From Otatea glauca (taxonomy: Eukaryota; Streptophyta; Magnoliopsida; Poales; Poaceae), in contig CM070711.1 in NCBI GenBank assembly GCA_036346275.1, positions 53,693,435-53,757,434 of the forward strand: DNA of 64,000 nucleotides, read 5' to 3'. Below, piece by piece: positions 22,695 to 34,066 of the stretch (position 1 is its first letter; every line of letters begins with the position of its first letter). The position numbers and the translations under genes were made by a program. The notes beneath the pieces were generated by a model, which saw only the letters and a list, made by a program, of their open reading frames with translations, ran no database searches and was not told the DNA's origin.

Positions 22695-22899
22695 TAAAGG
22701 ACTATCTAAGTATGAAGTAAATGAAGGGTGCATGCTCAATGGCGGTAGAAAAATATGATTTAGACGTACTTATCGTCAATCAATCAGATACTTTTCATGG
22801 ATGTGTATTAGATTCAGGTTGTTGCTTCCACTACTACAGAAATAGTCATCTAGGTCGGTTCTTTTTCGTCATCTAAGTCAGCTTTGGTGGCAATATAAA

Positions 22900-23185
22900 G
22901 TCCTTAGACAATAATAAGGAGCGGCTATGACGGTCGGTTTTCGGCTGATACAAATACAGCATCATCTAGCTCGGAACCGACCGAGAAGATAAATTATCTC
23001 TATCGGTTTTGAGCATGGAATCGATAGAGATAATACATGAATCTTATCAATTCCACGCTCAGAACTGATAGAGATGTCCTCCTGATCGATAGAGATTCGT
23101 GTGTTATCTCTATCGGTTCTACGCTCGGAACAGATAGAGATTACACGTTTATCTGTTATGAGCGTGGAACCGATAGAGATAAATC
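22900..23185. repeat. Subterminal repeats of the small CACTA, left side
   Basis: Alternating inverted copies of TTATCTCTATCGGTTC and GGAACCGATAGAGATAA. Matching units near the right end are at 25420-25560. These are putative transposase-complex binding sites shared with the large CACTA. Confidence 0.85.
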
Positions 23186-23393
23186 CTAGGCCATTTTCTT
23201 GGAACAGCACCAGGAATTCACAGATTCATAGTATATTCACATTCACATAATACTCAAAGATTGATAAATTCATAGTATATTCACAGATTGATAGTATATG
23301 TACAATTAACAAATTCACATTCATAGTATACTCACAGATTGACAAATTCATAGTATATTCACTTTCATAAAACTGTTGACGGTGTTAATTTAT

Positions 23394-23563
23394 GGATACA
23401 TACTCAATGTAGAAATCATTAGCACAATCCTCTAACGTAACTCTCCTCAGGATACAAACTCAATGCAGAAATCAGTAGCACAATTCTCTAACGTAACTCT
23501 CCTCAGGATACATACTCAATGCATAAATCAGTAACACAATTCTCTAACGTAACTCTCCTCAGA
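23394..23563. repeat. Triplicated 56-bp tandem repeat
   Basis: Three units start with GGATACATACTCAATG or a one-base variant at 23394, 23450 and 23506, each ending in CTAACGTAACTCTCCTCA. On the minus strand they lie downstream of the exon-like block at 23563-23715 and repeat its SEESYVREL end. Confidence 0.9.
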
Positions 23564-23679
23564 CAACCTCGACGTCCCAATAGAAGGCTCTTTACCCAAG
23601 CAATTGCATCTAGGGTACCACAGAGATTGTCCACTGATATAAGGCACATACTTCTTGGCACTAGAGCAATCATTTTTAT

Positions 23680-24330
23680 AGCCAATTTTTGTCTGAAGTA
23701 TTTCCTGTTAGGTTACAAGGATACAATAAACTAGTTAAAATAATTTCAGATGACAATACATTGAGAAGATATGATACCACAAATATCAACAAGCATACAT
23801 TGAGAAACAACATTATTTGACAGATCAAGACAATGAGAGACCGTAGGACTTTTCCATGTCTACCATCATATGTGCTACAGCTTTTGCAACAGAGGCTTTT
23901 TCGGTTTTCCTTGTAGTTCCACAGCTCCGGTATAGTGCCTATTTGTTTAACACCAATAACTGATTGACTTTTAGTCATATCTCTTAATCCCTACAAAAGC
24001 GATTATTTTGTTGTGAAAATAGGCTGTCTTGGTATATTATCAGTTACCACATCGAATTAAATACTAAAAACGTTTATATTATATCCATAAGCTCAGCTGT
24101 GCTTTCTTTCAGCTCTGCATTCGCCCTGCGCTCCTTAACGATGAGTATATGGTTAAGAGATTCAATATTTTACAATTTATCATCTACATCTTTCAGTTTT
24201 TGTTTCATCTCATAAATCTCTTCTGTTAATTCAGATTTTTTCTTCAATTGTTTTATCTTCACCTCAAGTTTTCATTTAGCATCCAACAGCTTTTTCATGT
24301 TGTCTATCTTGTTTGTAGGCTCCGTTTTAT
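23680..24330 (-). pseudogene. Captured FDM/IDN2-like (XH-domain family) gene fragment
   Basis: The minus strand from about 24330 reads KKLLDAK-stop-KLEVKIKQLKKK, then MKQKLKDVDDKL-stop-NIESLNHILIVKERRANAEL. After an intron-like gap ending TTTTGTAG it continues GLRDMTKSQSVIGVKQIG (about 23990-23935). This is the end of the coiled coil and start of the XH domain in FACTOR OF DNA METHYLATION / INVOLVED IN DE NOVO 2 proteins (consensus LE.LNQTLIVKER.SNDELQEAR.EL, then IGVKRMGEL). Those proteins act in RNA-directed DNA methylation as complexes binding double-stranded RNA. Two stops and loss of the rest of XH show a fragment. A third exon-like block at 23715-23563 (ISGQSLWYPRC) is unassigned. Confidence 0.72.
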
Positions 24331-24610
24331 TTATGTGTGCAATTTATAGTCACTAGGACATAAATAAATATATGATGAATAATTGTAGGATAGAGTGCTA
24401 TCTAGTGTCGAGCTACTAAAGGTTAGATTTTCAACCTCCTCGTCACAAGGTGTAGGACTGCTAGAGACTACTCTCTTACCTCCACTACACCAGGGTCATA
24501 TAATCAAAATTGAACTAGAGAATTAACTAAGCAAATAAGCCTTGAACTTTTACCTTCCTAAATTATGCACAATTCAGCTAAACAGATATAAAGTATTTAA
24601 AGTCAATTTC

Positions 24611-25230
24611 ACTATTCAAATGATCAAAATCAGATTATGAATAGTTCAACCAAGCAGGTATAATCAACAACTGACTAAACAGAGGCTATAAACAGAGCAA
24701 GCTAAGCAATCGTAATCAATATATTGAGCAATAATCAAACGAGTATCAAACTAGATATTTAATATGATGATCAAACTCAAAGATAGTGAAAAAAGCAATA
24801 CTTTCTAGCATTAATAGGAATCAACTCTATAGTTCAAGGCCACATTCGCTACTTTAATTGTTTTATTTCATCAATAGACCCATAGCATTATTGAGCATAC
24901 AACCGGCAGCAATACAACTAGTAGTAATTTACTATTTAAATGATCAAAATCAGATTATGAATAGTTCAGCCAAACAGGTATATCAACAATTGACTAAACA
25001 GGGGCTATGAACTGAGCAAGCTAAGCAATCATAATCAGTATATTCAGCAATAATCAAACGAGTATCAAACTAGATACTGAATATGATGATTAAGCTCAAA
25101 GATAGTAAAATAAAAGTAATACTTTCTAGCATTAACAGGAAGCAACTCTATAGTTCAAGACCACATTCGCTACTTTAATTGTTTTAGTTCATCAATAGAC
25201 CCATATCATCATTGAGCATACAACCGGCAG
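24611..25230. repeat. 320-bp tandem duplication inside the small CACTA
   Basis: The segment from TGATCAAAATCAGATTATG at 24621 recurs at 24941 with a few substitutions, through to ACAACCGGCAGCAA. Both copies are AT-rich and non-coding. Confidence 0.9.
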
Positions 25231-25361
25231 CAACCTTGCCGTAATGGAGCCGGGGAGGCGGAGGAGTGACGCAGGCATCTTGGAGCCGAGGAGGCCGAGT
25301 GGCACGACGTGGGTGAGGAGAGGCAGAGGGTGGGGGCTACGCGAATGAGGAGAGAACTCCT

Positions 25362-25372
25362 TTTTTTATAGA
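25362..25372 (-). promoter_or_regulatory. TATA box and CT-rich leader of the small CACTA
   Basis: The minus strand has TCTATAAAAAAAGG. It is followed by a CT-rich, CpG-containing stretch (25350-25240) that looks like a plant 5' UTR. The signal faces the captured fragment, so element-driven transcription of it is possible. This is inferred from sequence form alone. Confidence 0.4.
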
Positions 25373-25618
25373 ATGGAGGGGAAGTTGAGAGGTCAAGCGT
25401 GAGAAAGCGTTTGGTATTACTATCACGATTGGTTCTAACATCATAAACGATCATGATGACTATAATCACTATCAGTTCTTAAATGAGAACCGATAGTGAT
25501 ACATATAACATCACACATCACTATCGGCTCTGTGATTAGATCAATAGTGATGTTTTTTCCTAAAAAGTTAGGAACTGACCCAGATGAAGAGATAGTGTTG
25601 TATCATTCTGTAGTAGTG

Positions 25619-25860
25619 TTCTACATATATTTGGCGAGGTAGATATTTGACGAACGATCTCTATGCCCGATGCATGAAAATGTTCACTTGGCTAATTGCA
25701 AAGAGTATATAATTATTGAGGTGGGAACAATTACATTGGAAATATATAATGAAGCACATCACACATTGATTGGAGTTCGGTATGTTCCCGACTTAAAGAA
25801 GAATCTAATATCTGTGTGGTCGTTTAAACTCGAAGGTTGTGTGGTATCACTTTGAGATGG
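25619..25860 (+). pseudogene. Copia protease remnant, downstream half
   Basis: The reading frame before the CACTA ends in LDSGCC (about 22808-22826), the aspartic protease DSG motif. After 25618 it goes on as MHENVHLANCKEYIIIEVGT and IGVRYVPDLKKNLISV, the protease-to-GAG-pre-integrase part of Copia. The frame closes at 25855. The small CACTA has split the gene within a few codons of the active-site Asp. Confidence 0.85.
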
Positions 25861-26398
25861 AATCATGCGAGTTAGTTGCAAATAGTACGTAATCATGAAA
25901 AGTATCTGGAGCAATTGAAGATACTGATTGATGGGGTAAACCTAAAGGAAGGGTAACCAATAGAAGGTCTAAAAAATCCTAATTAGGAGAAGAAAACCGT
26001 ATTGTCAACAACAGGTAATCAGATCTCAATTGTAGTTATGTGCCGAACTACAAAGACGGTTACAAAATCTAACAGACGCAAAGGCAAATACATAAGCTAT
26101 TGAAAGAAGGAAGACGTGGCAGGACCAACCACACTGTACCAACAAGTAGTTGGAGCTTAGAAGCAGTACAAACCTATGACATGGAGGGCTATAGGAATAG
26201 GAGATGTTGTTAACAAAACTACCAAAAACAATGACTCTCAAGTAGAGGGTTCGAGAGGCCAAGCCCGAACACCAACATATACATTGCAGTGATATGCATG
26301 AGCTCTTATGGTAAGGGCACTCCCAAAGGTGGGAGGAGGAAATAGAGCCGACTTGGAGGAATACAATGACTTCAACGGATAAGAGTTAAGGTGAAAAT
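25861..26398 (+). other. Copia 3' non-coding remainder
   Basis: The stretch joins the protease remnant to the 3' LTR. Integrase, reverse transcriptase and RNase H are missing. The sequence before 26399 is weakly purine-rich (GAGTTAAGGTGAAAA), the expected polypurine position. Confidence 0.55.
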
Positions 26399-26886
26399 TG
26401 TTAATTATGATGGCTCATATATAGTCTTTTATGGTTTGGAAAGATAAGATAGATAAATCCTAATATGATTAGGATTCCTACTTTGTTTTAGAGTAGGATT
26501 CCTACTTACTTTGGAGTACTAAAGAGGCTATACAAACCCATATGGATGGTCATGGAGAACCTAAGCAACCAAGAAGCCACAAATCAACTCATCCAAAGCA
26601 AGAGGTGTACGAGAAGATTAGTGGCTAGGTTATTTTTTAGCACTAGATTCTTATATAGGGCAAAGATCCGAGGGTCCTAAAAGGTTCGAGAGGTTGTTAG
26701 AGAGCAACGATCCCTTGTACTCTTTTGAGGTTGTGCTTAAAAAATTTGCAGGTAGCTTCTCCAAACCTTTATCTCTCGTCACGGTTGCTTCAACGTCATT
26801 ATTTTGATTCTATCTACAAGATTCATCTTTTCGTTCTTGAGACTGTACACACTCGTACAATATCTCACAAAACTCTGATATGATCA
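26399..26886 (+). repeat. 3' LTR of the Copia element
   Basis: It starts TGTTAATTATGATGG and follows the 5' LTR except for indels near 26460-26520. It shows the uninterrupted site that dates the solo-LTR insertion as later. It ends TGATATGATCA before GGGAG. Confidence 0.8.
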
Positions 26887-27731
26887 GGGAGCTGGCAAAT
26901 GAACTTGTTTAAAATATGTAGATTACTTTGGAAGAACTAGAATGAATTGTTTGTTGAATACTGCATTGACTAATTATTACTCATTAACGATAGTTAGGCT
27001 ACGATTAGGCGAGTAGCACTGAGGGTATTTCTCAATATTTTCAGCTACAAAATTTGCGAGCCTCTGGTGAAATTCACTCCACATCGCAACTTTCAGTAAA
27101 TTTATTTCAAGGTGTAACCATCCAAATCCAAATTAATGTAGTGGCATTATGGTGGCACCTTTAAGATGGAACCATCAGTAGTTAGTACTAAGGTACACCT
27201 TCCTGTAGTGCCTAAAAACCATGTATGCAATTAGATATGCACCACGCGTTCATTAGTACGTGCTAGCAATATAGAAAGCCACGACAGAGAAGTTTCTGAG
27301 AATAGGAAGCCGGGACTGATCGCCAATAATGAATCTGAACAAGTGCCTGTGTGGTCTCCAATTGTACACATGATCAGCGGCGAGCAGTAGTGTCCTGAGA
27401 CCAGTTGCAAGTCGCCATGCAGGGATGTCACAATTGACAAACACTGAACCTTCTGTCAATAAGCTAGACGGGCGTCCGAGTGCCGTAGCATGTTGGGTCG
27501 CGACACGACCTGACTATCTGTATATCTAGCTATGCTATATAGATCGAGCAGGAATTGAAAAGAAGAGATAAAAAGGCGAGATCCCTACTTCCCTGGGACA
27601 CAAATATTTGTTCCGTCGGAGCACTCATTGTGGCGCTCTGTGCTCTGGCTCGGTTATGCCTTATTCTCCATGTTTCCCCCCCTTGACCCCACAAGAGAGC
27701 CTGCAGCCAGCCTTTTCTTCCATTCCACCCC
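26887..27731. other. Intergenic sequence upstream of the RADIALIS-like gene
   Basis: I see no coding block. The last 200 bases become less AT-rich and hold the likely promoter of the gene that follows. Confidence 0.5.
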
Positions 27732-27739
27732 TATAAGTA
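27732..27739 (+). promoter_or_regulatory. TATA box of the RADIALIS-like gene
   Basis: TATAAGTA lies 139 bases before the start codon, leaving a plausible 5' UTR of about 105 bases. Confidence 0.55.
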
Positions 27740-27870
27740 CCAGCCCTTCTCACTCACCTCTTCTCACAAGCCTAGCTAGCTGGCCACACCCATCGATCGC
27801 TATTCACTAGCTCATCTTACCAGGTTCAGTTAGATAGATCAGTAGCTAGCGAGAGATAATATTTAGCTGG

Positions 27871-29068
27871 ATGGCGTCCATGTCGATGAGCTCGTCGAGG
27901 CAGCAGTGGACGGCGAAGCAGAACAAGCAGTTCGAGCAGGCGCTGGCGGTGTACGACAAGGACACGCCGGACCGGTGGCACAACATCGCGCGCGCCGTGG
28001 GGGGCAAGTCGGCCGACGAGGTCAAGCGCTACTACGAGCTGCTCGTGGAGGACGTCAAGCACATCGAGGCCGGCAAGGTGCCCTTCCCCGCCTACAGGTG
28101 CCCCGGCGCCGGCTCCATGGGCGGCTACGAGGCCGACAGGTGAGGCCGGCGCGGGACCCTCCTCCACAGCACTCCGGCCTAATTTTGATTAGCTTTCATA
28201 TCGTATAATTGCTTACTAGATTTCTAGTTTATTTGCTGTTATAACACCTACTGGTTTCGGCAATCACGTCCAACGCTTGCACGAGTCCACCAATGGAATA
28301 ATAACCAGACAAAGAGCCCTCTCCACGATCACACATTATTTGAGGATATGTTAGTCTGTCGAGTGGTGCTTTCATACTTTCTCTTCTAATATAAATTGCA
28401 TAAATTTTAAATCAAATGAAAGAGTAAGTAATCATTGTCAGCTCTTTATTTATACTTTAATATTTATATAATTTTTGAAAAAAACATAGAAACACCTCTA
28501 TACCCTATTCAGTGAGGCTTCAGCTTAAGTTAAGGGTATCTTGGAGCTCAAGTCGGCCCAAACATGTTAACGACTTTTGGGTTTGTCCTATATATAATTC
28601 CAAGCTAGTTTCGTACTAGATTGTCATGCCACGCTGAAGTTAGTAGAAAAGGGTTTCTCGGACTTATTAAGTTGACCGCTTTGAAGGGTCAAATAAACTA
28701 GCTTACCCAAATTAATTAGGCCCTCAAAGTACCGTTATTTGAGACTAACCTCTATTAGATTCTGTTGGCAAATCAAAAGCTACGTCTGCTGACTTAGTTA
28801 TCATATTGGCATTTGGTACCGGACCGTGTGGCACATATGCTGCATCAGCGCATCGATCACTATATGATTAAGATGCACTGGGTACTTGCTGAACAAGTCC
28901 ATTTGCCAGCTCCTGATGTAGTTATGCATTGATGCGCTTTGTATGTCCATTTCATCAACTTTTAGACCGGAATCTCCATCATGTATGAAACTATATAAAG
29001 TTGTATATATGCCGCTGATCTGAGGGTAGTTTTACTTTTTCCGCAGGCTGAAGCATCTGAAGATATAG
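27871..29068 (+). CDS. RL: RADIALIS-like single-MYB (SANT) protein, two exons
   Basis: Exon 1 is 27871-28139 and exon 2 is 29047-29068, joined by a 907-base intron with GTGAGG and CCGCAG borders. The spliced product is 96 residues. Unspliced, the frame stops one codon later at 28141 and looks complete at 90 residues, but family members end in a short LKHLKI tail, which exon 2 supplies. One SANT/MYB domain spans about residues 11-60, with Trp13, Trp36 and Tyr54-55 at the three helix positions and DKDTPDRW and VGGKSADEVKRYY as signatures. RADIALIS-like proteins are nuclear; they are thought to compete with other MYBs for partners in floral and organ patterning. Codons are strongly GC-ending, unlike the transposons around it. 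This is the only apparently intact gene of the window. The exact paralogue cannot be told. Confidence 0.92.
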
Positions 29069-30488
29069 GTGGCATGAAGCCACATGCACCATGATGCATG
29101 TACATACATGGTGCCTGTACATACACACGGTACACCGCTATGTGGTGCGTGCGGATACCGTAAGCATCGATCCGAGCATGGATGTGAATAATCTCTAGTT
29201 AATTTGTAGATCCGTCTATCTCCAAATCTCCCATGTACTGTCCATCTCATGTGCATCACATATATTTCAGTAAAACGAAAATGAATAGTATTGCATTCTC
29301 GCATCTAAATAGTTTTGTTGATGTTTTTTCAGCCGTATAGTTCCAAATATTTTTAGTGGAGCTTTGTTTTCCGAATTGTGTATTGTGTGCAGGACACAGT
29401 ATCACATACTAGCCCGTAATTGATCGACGTTATAGTGTCATGCAAACATTTAAACACTTGACGCACGTACTGTGCAGAGTGCATAAATATCTTTTCCCTT
29501 TCTTTCGATGGTAAGGCACCCACACCCCACCTTTGATATAGAAAACTCTGCTCGCGAAAAAGAGTTCGAACTCGATCTATGACTTTTAGAAACGAACATC
29601 ATTTTGATATATGGATAACAACACCATTATGATCTAAAAATGAATATATGCATGCATGATTTTTCCTATATTTATTTATTCATTAAAAACACAGACAATG
29701 TAAACATGCAAAACAACACCGCAAGATTATGACCAATAAAAAACTGTATGTTGTATGATCGAGGTCGTGTTGACGACGATCAAAGTTCTCAACTCACGAA
29801 TGTAAAACAATAGACAAAATAAGATATAATCCCAACCTTCTCTCTTTATTGATCTTTTGTTCGTAAGTCTGCGTACACACTATGCAGCCGTGCCTCTCCT
29901 CATATAGGGGTAGGGGAGGCGGAGTGCCTTCTTGAGAATAAACAATATATGACTAAACTAGTTAAAGGACTGCATAGGTTGGCTGTCCTTTAATAGACTT
30001 TAGTTAGGTGAAGTGTCCACACCTTATCGGACCGTCGAAACGAGTCTAATATATAACACAACATAACACTGTTTTCTCGCTGTTTATGAGGCTAGCGGCC
30101 GCAATGATTTGAATAGAAAGGAATTGCCTCAATGCCATCAGCGGCCTAATTGTAGTGGTATCGTTGGTTTTTTACCATGGAACAGAGTAAATTTAAGGAT
30201 AACTTGTTAAATAGTATTGTATGTTAATTCTTATCAAGTTTACTCAAACCAAGCTCAAGCTTGAGCTTCTCTTATTTTTGAAATTAGTGTATCTTAAATT
30301 GCTAATTGTTACCTAGATTGGATTGAGTTTCGAGTTCAGATCTAGACTCGGACCTCGACTCAGGCTCGCTTTTTGAGAGGCGAGGCTTTTCTTTACAGCC
30401 CTGGCCGGATCACATGACCAGCCGTGCCGAGCATATCCTCTCAAGCTCAAGGTGCCAAGTGTTGAGCCGTTGAGGATCTGGGGCTCGG
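29069..30488. other. 3' flank and intergenic sequence, no gene seen
   Basis: After the stop codon the sequence carries palindromic CATGTACATACATG-type phrases near 29090-29125, then AT-rich DNA. No coding, RNA or complete transposon signal was recognised. Confidence 0.5.
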
Positions 30489-31935
30489 TTGCCTCGTCTG
30501 GGCGCAAGGTTACAAATCCCGACGAAATTTCACGAAATCTCGGTGAGATCTTGGATTTCGGGCGGGGATGAGATTCAAAATCCCAACCAGATAATTTTTT
30601 TGAAAAATTCAAATTGCTACAGTATTTTCGGTAAATCTCGCCGAAATCTCGGGTTTTTTTTGACAAAAATTTGATTTTTTTTACCGGATTTGGCCCGATA
30701 ACCCTTAAGAATGTCATATTCCATGAAGATTTATTGAAAAACTGAATTTTTAGACGTTTTATAATTTTGGCAGAAGCACTGCTAGATTTTTTGTAAAATT
30801 GTATAAGTTTGATTATGCTCTGAAAAATTTATGATGCCATTTTTAGTACCATGGGATCATACAAAAATATTTTCAAAATAATTGAACTTCCTTTGTTATC
30901 TTTAAAAATAAAAAAAACAGAATGGTAACCTTGTCAGAATTTTATAAATTTGCTCGAGTGTGATCATAATCCAATTTTTTTGTGAGAGCTTAATGATTTC
31001 CTTAGAACTATTCCCTAAAATTTTAAAAAAAAATTAAATATTTTTGTTTGCTCAATCAAATCTATGGAAGCATTGAACTTCATTTGTTATATTTTAAAAA
31101 TCAAAAACAGAAAGAACATAAATTGTACAGTATCCTTGTAAGAATTTTATAAATTCGCTGGTGTGTGATCATGATCCAAAATTTTTATGAGCTCTTAAGC
31201 ATTGCCTTAGCACCCTTCTGTAAAAGTTTCAAAAATTCTAAACCTTTTTTGGCTGCTCAAGCAAATCTATGTATTTATCATCAGCTTTTTATCAGGACGT
31301 AGCACTTTCAGAATTTTTGCAAATTCTTAAAGATTGATCATCATCTGAAAATTTTATGACAGCATTTATGATGCATCAGGACCATACAAATTTTTACTTT
31401 TTTTTAACTTGGTTTAAACTATTTTTCATTTGGTTGAAGTTTGCGCGTAAGGATTTTATCACGACAGTAGTACTTTTGCATTTTTTAAAATTCCTGAAGT
31501 TTGATCATCATCGGAAAATTTTATAGAAACATTATTAATGTGCCGGAACAATCCACAAAAAAATTAAATTTTTTATAATGTGGTTTGTTTTATTTTTCAT
31601 TCGGTTTAAATTTGCTGGTTAGTCTTTTATCAGGACAGTACCACTTTCAGAATTTTTAAAAATTTGTCAGGTTTGTTTGATCATCACTGAAATTTTTATG
31701 AGAACATTAATGATTTGTCACGATCATCCACAAAAATTTTCAACATGTTTTGCACTATTTTTTGTTCGGTTCAATTTTACTGAAATCTTGACGAGATTTT
31801 GTTATTTCTCGCGAAATCTCGGTGGAAAAAAACCAGATTTGAATTTTGTATTTTGTCATGAATTTATACGAAATTCCAATATCACAGCAAAATTTCGAAT
31901 TTCACCCACTCGAAATGTCAACCACGAGATTTCAA
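30489..31935 (+). mobile_element. 1.45-kb interspersed repeat, copy 1
   Basis: The unit begins near ACAAATCCCGACGAAATTTC and ends GAGATTTCAAACCCTG, so the ends are roughly inverted (GATTTCAAACC / GGTTACAAATC). The interior is AT-rich with recurring phrases (GATCATCATC, GAACTTCATTTGTTAT, CGGTTTAAATTTGC). The same order of phrases occurs at 54384-55820 in the same orientation. It has no coding capacity, so I take it as a non-autonomous DNA element of unknown superfamily. The edge lies about 110 bases before the RAE1 start codon. Confidence 0.65.
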
Positions 31936-34066
31936 ACCCTGTCCGGCGTCGATCCGACGCGATTCCCCTCTCCTTGGAAGTTGGAACCAACGAAACCCCG
32001 CCTCCTTCCTCCCTCCCTCCCAAATTTGCCCAGCACCGTCCCAACCCAATGGTGAGCTTCAACGCTACCGGCGCCGGCGTCGCCATCCCCCACACCAACA
32101 AGTCCCTCGAGGTGCGTGCGCGTGGCCACTGCTGACCACCGTTCGCCTAAATGGCTATAACCTTCTCCATGGGTCGATTTCATTGGGGATTTGCTTTCGT
32201 TTTTTGCTGCAGGTGAATCCGGCGCCCGGGGACGCGGTGCTCAGCCTCAGTTCCAGCCCCAAGGCGAACTGCGGGTGCCCTGTTCGCTCGTGGATGCAGG
32301 TTCGGTGCTGGGAGGTCCAGCCTGGCGGCCAATGCCAAGCGAAGGCGTCGATTTCGCACGATCAGCCTGTATTCTGGTTCTCCTTAGCATTTGCTTCCGT
32401 TAGTTCATTATGGATGTAGAGCTCTTCGCTTTGGGCCTTTGTGGGACTGATAGATCGCTCTGGTCTTGCCTGCATTATGTGATAATGTGACCTCTAGTTT
32501 GGGTTGTTTGGTATAGGTGCTGTGCTCGCTGTGGAAAGATGACGAGACGACTGTTTTCTCGGGAGGCTGTGATGAACAGGTTAAGATGTGGCCGTTGCTG
32601 TCTGGTGGGCAGCCCTTGGTCTTCTCAGGGCATGATGCGCGGGTCAAAGAACTCGCCTGGATACCACAGATGAATCTCCTTGTCAGTGGGAGCTGGGATA
32701 AGACCTTGAGGTGAGGAAATTTGCCCAAACCAAAAATTACGTTAAATTCCTTTAGAATTAGCTGGTACATTAATATCTGGTGATGTCGAATGTTGTATTG
32801 CTCATGATATATTGCATCGTAACAGGGGAGCAATGATGCAGTGTCCACTTAGATAATTTGCAGCGAATCATGCGATGATATTATCTTCAAGTGCCACAAA
32901 CTTTGTTCCCCTAATGCTTACATACATACAAACACAAAGAACCTACAAAATCAATTTTTCATTGCCACGATGGCTAACCAAAAAAAATTCCATCCTTCTT
33001 CTAGCCACTAAGGTACTGGGACATTCGACAACCTTAGCCAGCGCATGTTTAGCAGCTTCCTGAGCGCTGCTGTGCTCTCTCACTTAGTTAACCTCTCATG
33101 GCGGTTGGCACCGCTGATGGCAACGTAATAATCTTCAATCGGCAGAATCCAAAGGTAACTTATATTATCTTTTGTGATGCTATAGATGGTTTGGGTTGTA
33201 TTCGGGTTATGTACATGGATGCAGTGGAGGAGCTGTACACAGTTTATTTTTATGTAGTGTTTACACATTCTATTTTCTAACTCAACTACTTGCTACTATA
33301 ATTTAATGTCCACGTAGGGACTTTCTGACTTTTCCTAAGTCTACTTTTGCCTCTCTTTTTTTTGGTGTTATTACATCTTACATGACAATGATATTGTTTC
33401 ATTAAAGTACTCTTACCCTAGTGAGTAAATTTTCAATATTACCATTTCCCTTGCATACAGTGCCTCAGTTCATTTTATTTTCAACGAGTCAAGTGTTTTC
33501 AGTGGTTGTCTAAAAAAAGTGTTTTCAGTGGTATGTGAAATGGATTGAGACGTTGAGCAAATAGTTTGCCCCTCTTTGTTGCTGATAGGTTCGAGAATTT
33601 GAAACTGCGATATACCTGTCATGGTTAGAATCTCTCAATCGTGTAGGTGTTAGGTTTCCCATTCCTCATGTGACGAATATTTAGTTGGAGTAAAAGATAG
33701 GTACGGATGAAAATTGACAAGGACATATCTTTTAACTTTGAGAGTAAATAAGCAATGAATTGCTATTGCTTTTGTCTCATCCGATTGAATTTTCATGTGT
33801 TTATCACTGCAATAATGTATGTATATACACACACACACATCTCACAAGATCTAAATGTTATTTGCACATTTGACATCCTCATTACCTTTTAACAGGCTGA
33901 ATTTATGAGGATTGTCACCTTTGAAACTCCAGACGAATTTCCTGATCAACAAGGATTTTTGGTAATGCCACTTTTTTTGTTTGATCCAAATGTGTGGTCC
34001 CATTTGCTGGTTTCTTCCAATGACTTTAGCTCTTCCATTTACGCTATCTCTGTGGTTAACTAGTAC

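Larger units (their letters stand above)
22829..25618 (-). mobile_element. Non-autonomous gene-carrying CACTA (TSD TTC)
   Basis: Termini CACTACTACAGAAATAG (22829) and ATTCTGTAGTAGTG (ending 25618) are flanked by TTC on both sides (22826-22828 and 25619-25621). The 2,790-bp element has subterminal repeats of the same TATCGGTT family as the large CACTA but no transposase. Its interior carries a minus-strand coding fragment like FDM/IDN2 proteins, a 56-bp triplication, and a 320-bp tandem duplication. A TATA box and CT-rich leader lie near the right end on the same strand. It interrupts the Copia protease at its DSG motif. Confidence 0.92.
18167..26886 (+). mobile_element. Copia retrotransposon with two nested insertions
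   Basis: LTRs starting TGTTAATTATGG begin at 18167 and 26399 in the same orientation. The flanks read GGGAA (18162-18166) and GGGAG (26887-26891), a plausible 5-bp duplication with one change. A perfect initiator-tRNA-Met primer site lies at 21943. Coding remnants are gag (21956-22694) and protease (before 22829 and after 25618). Reverse transcriptase and integrase are absent, so the element lost most of pol. Nested inside are a 3.3 kb solo LTR in the 5' LTR and a 2.8 kb CACTA in the protease. Confidence 0.85.

Noticed and set aside
27906..28208. A second frame of 100 codons over the RADIALIS-like gene
   Set aside because: It is a GC-driven shadow frame. The 27871 frame carries the whole MYB domain and the splice-supported tail.
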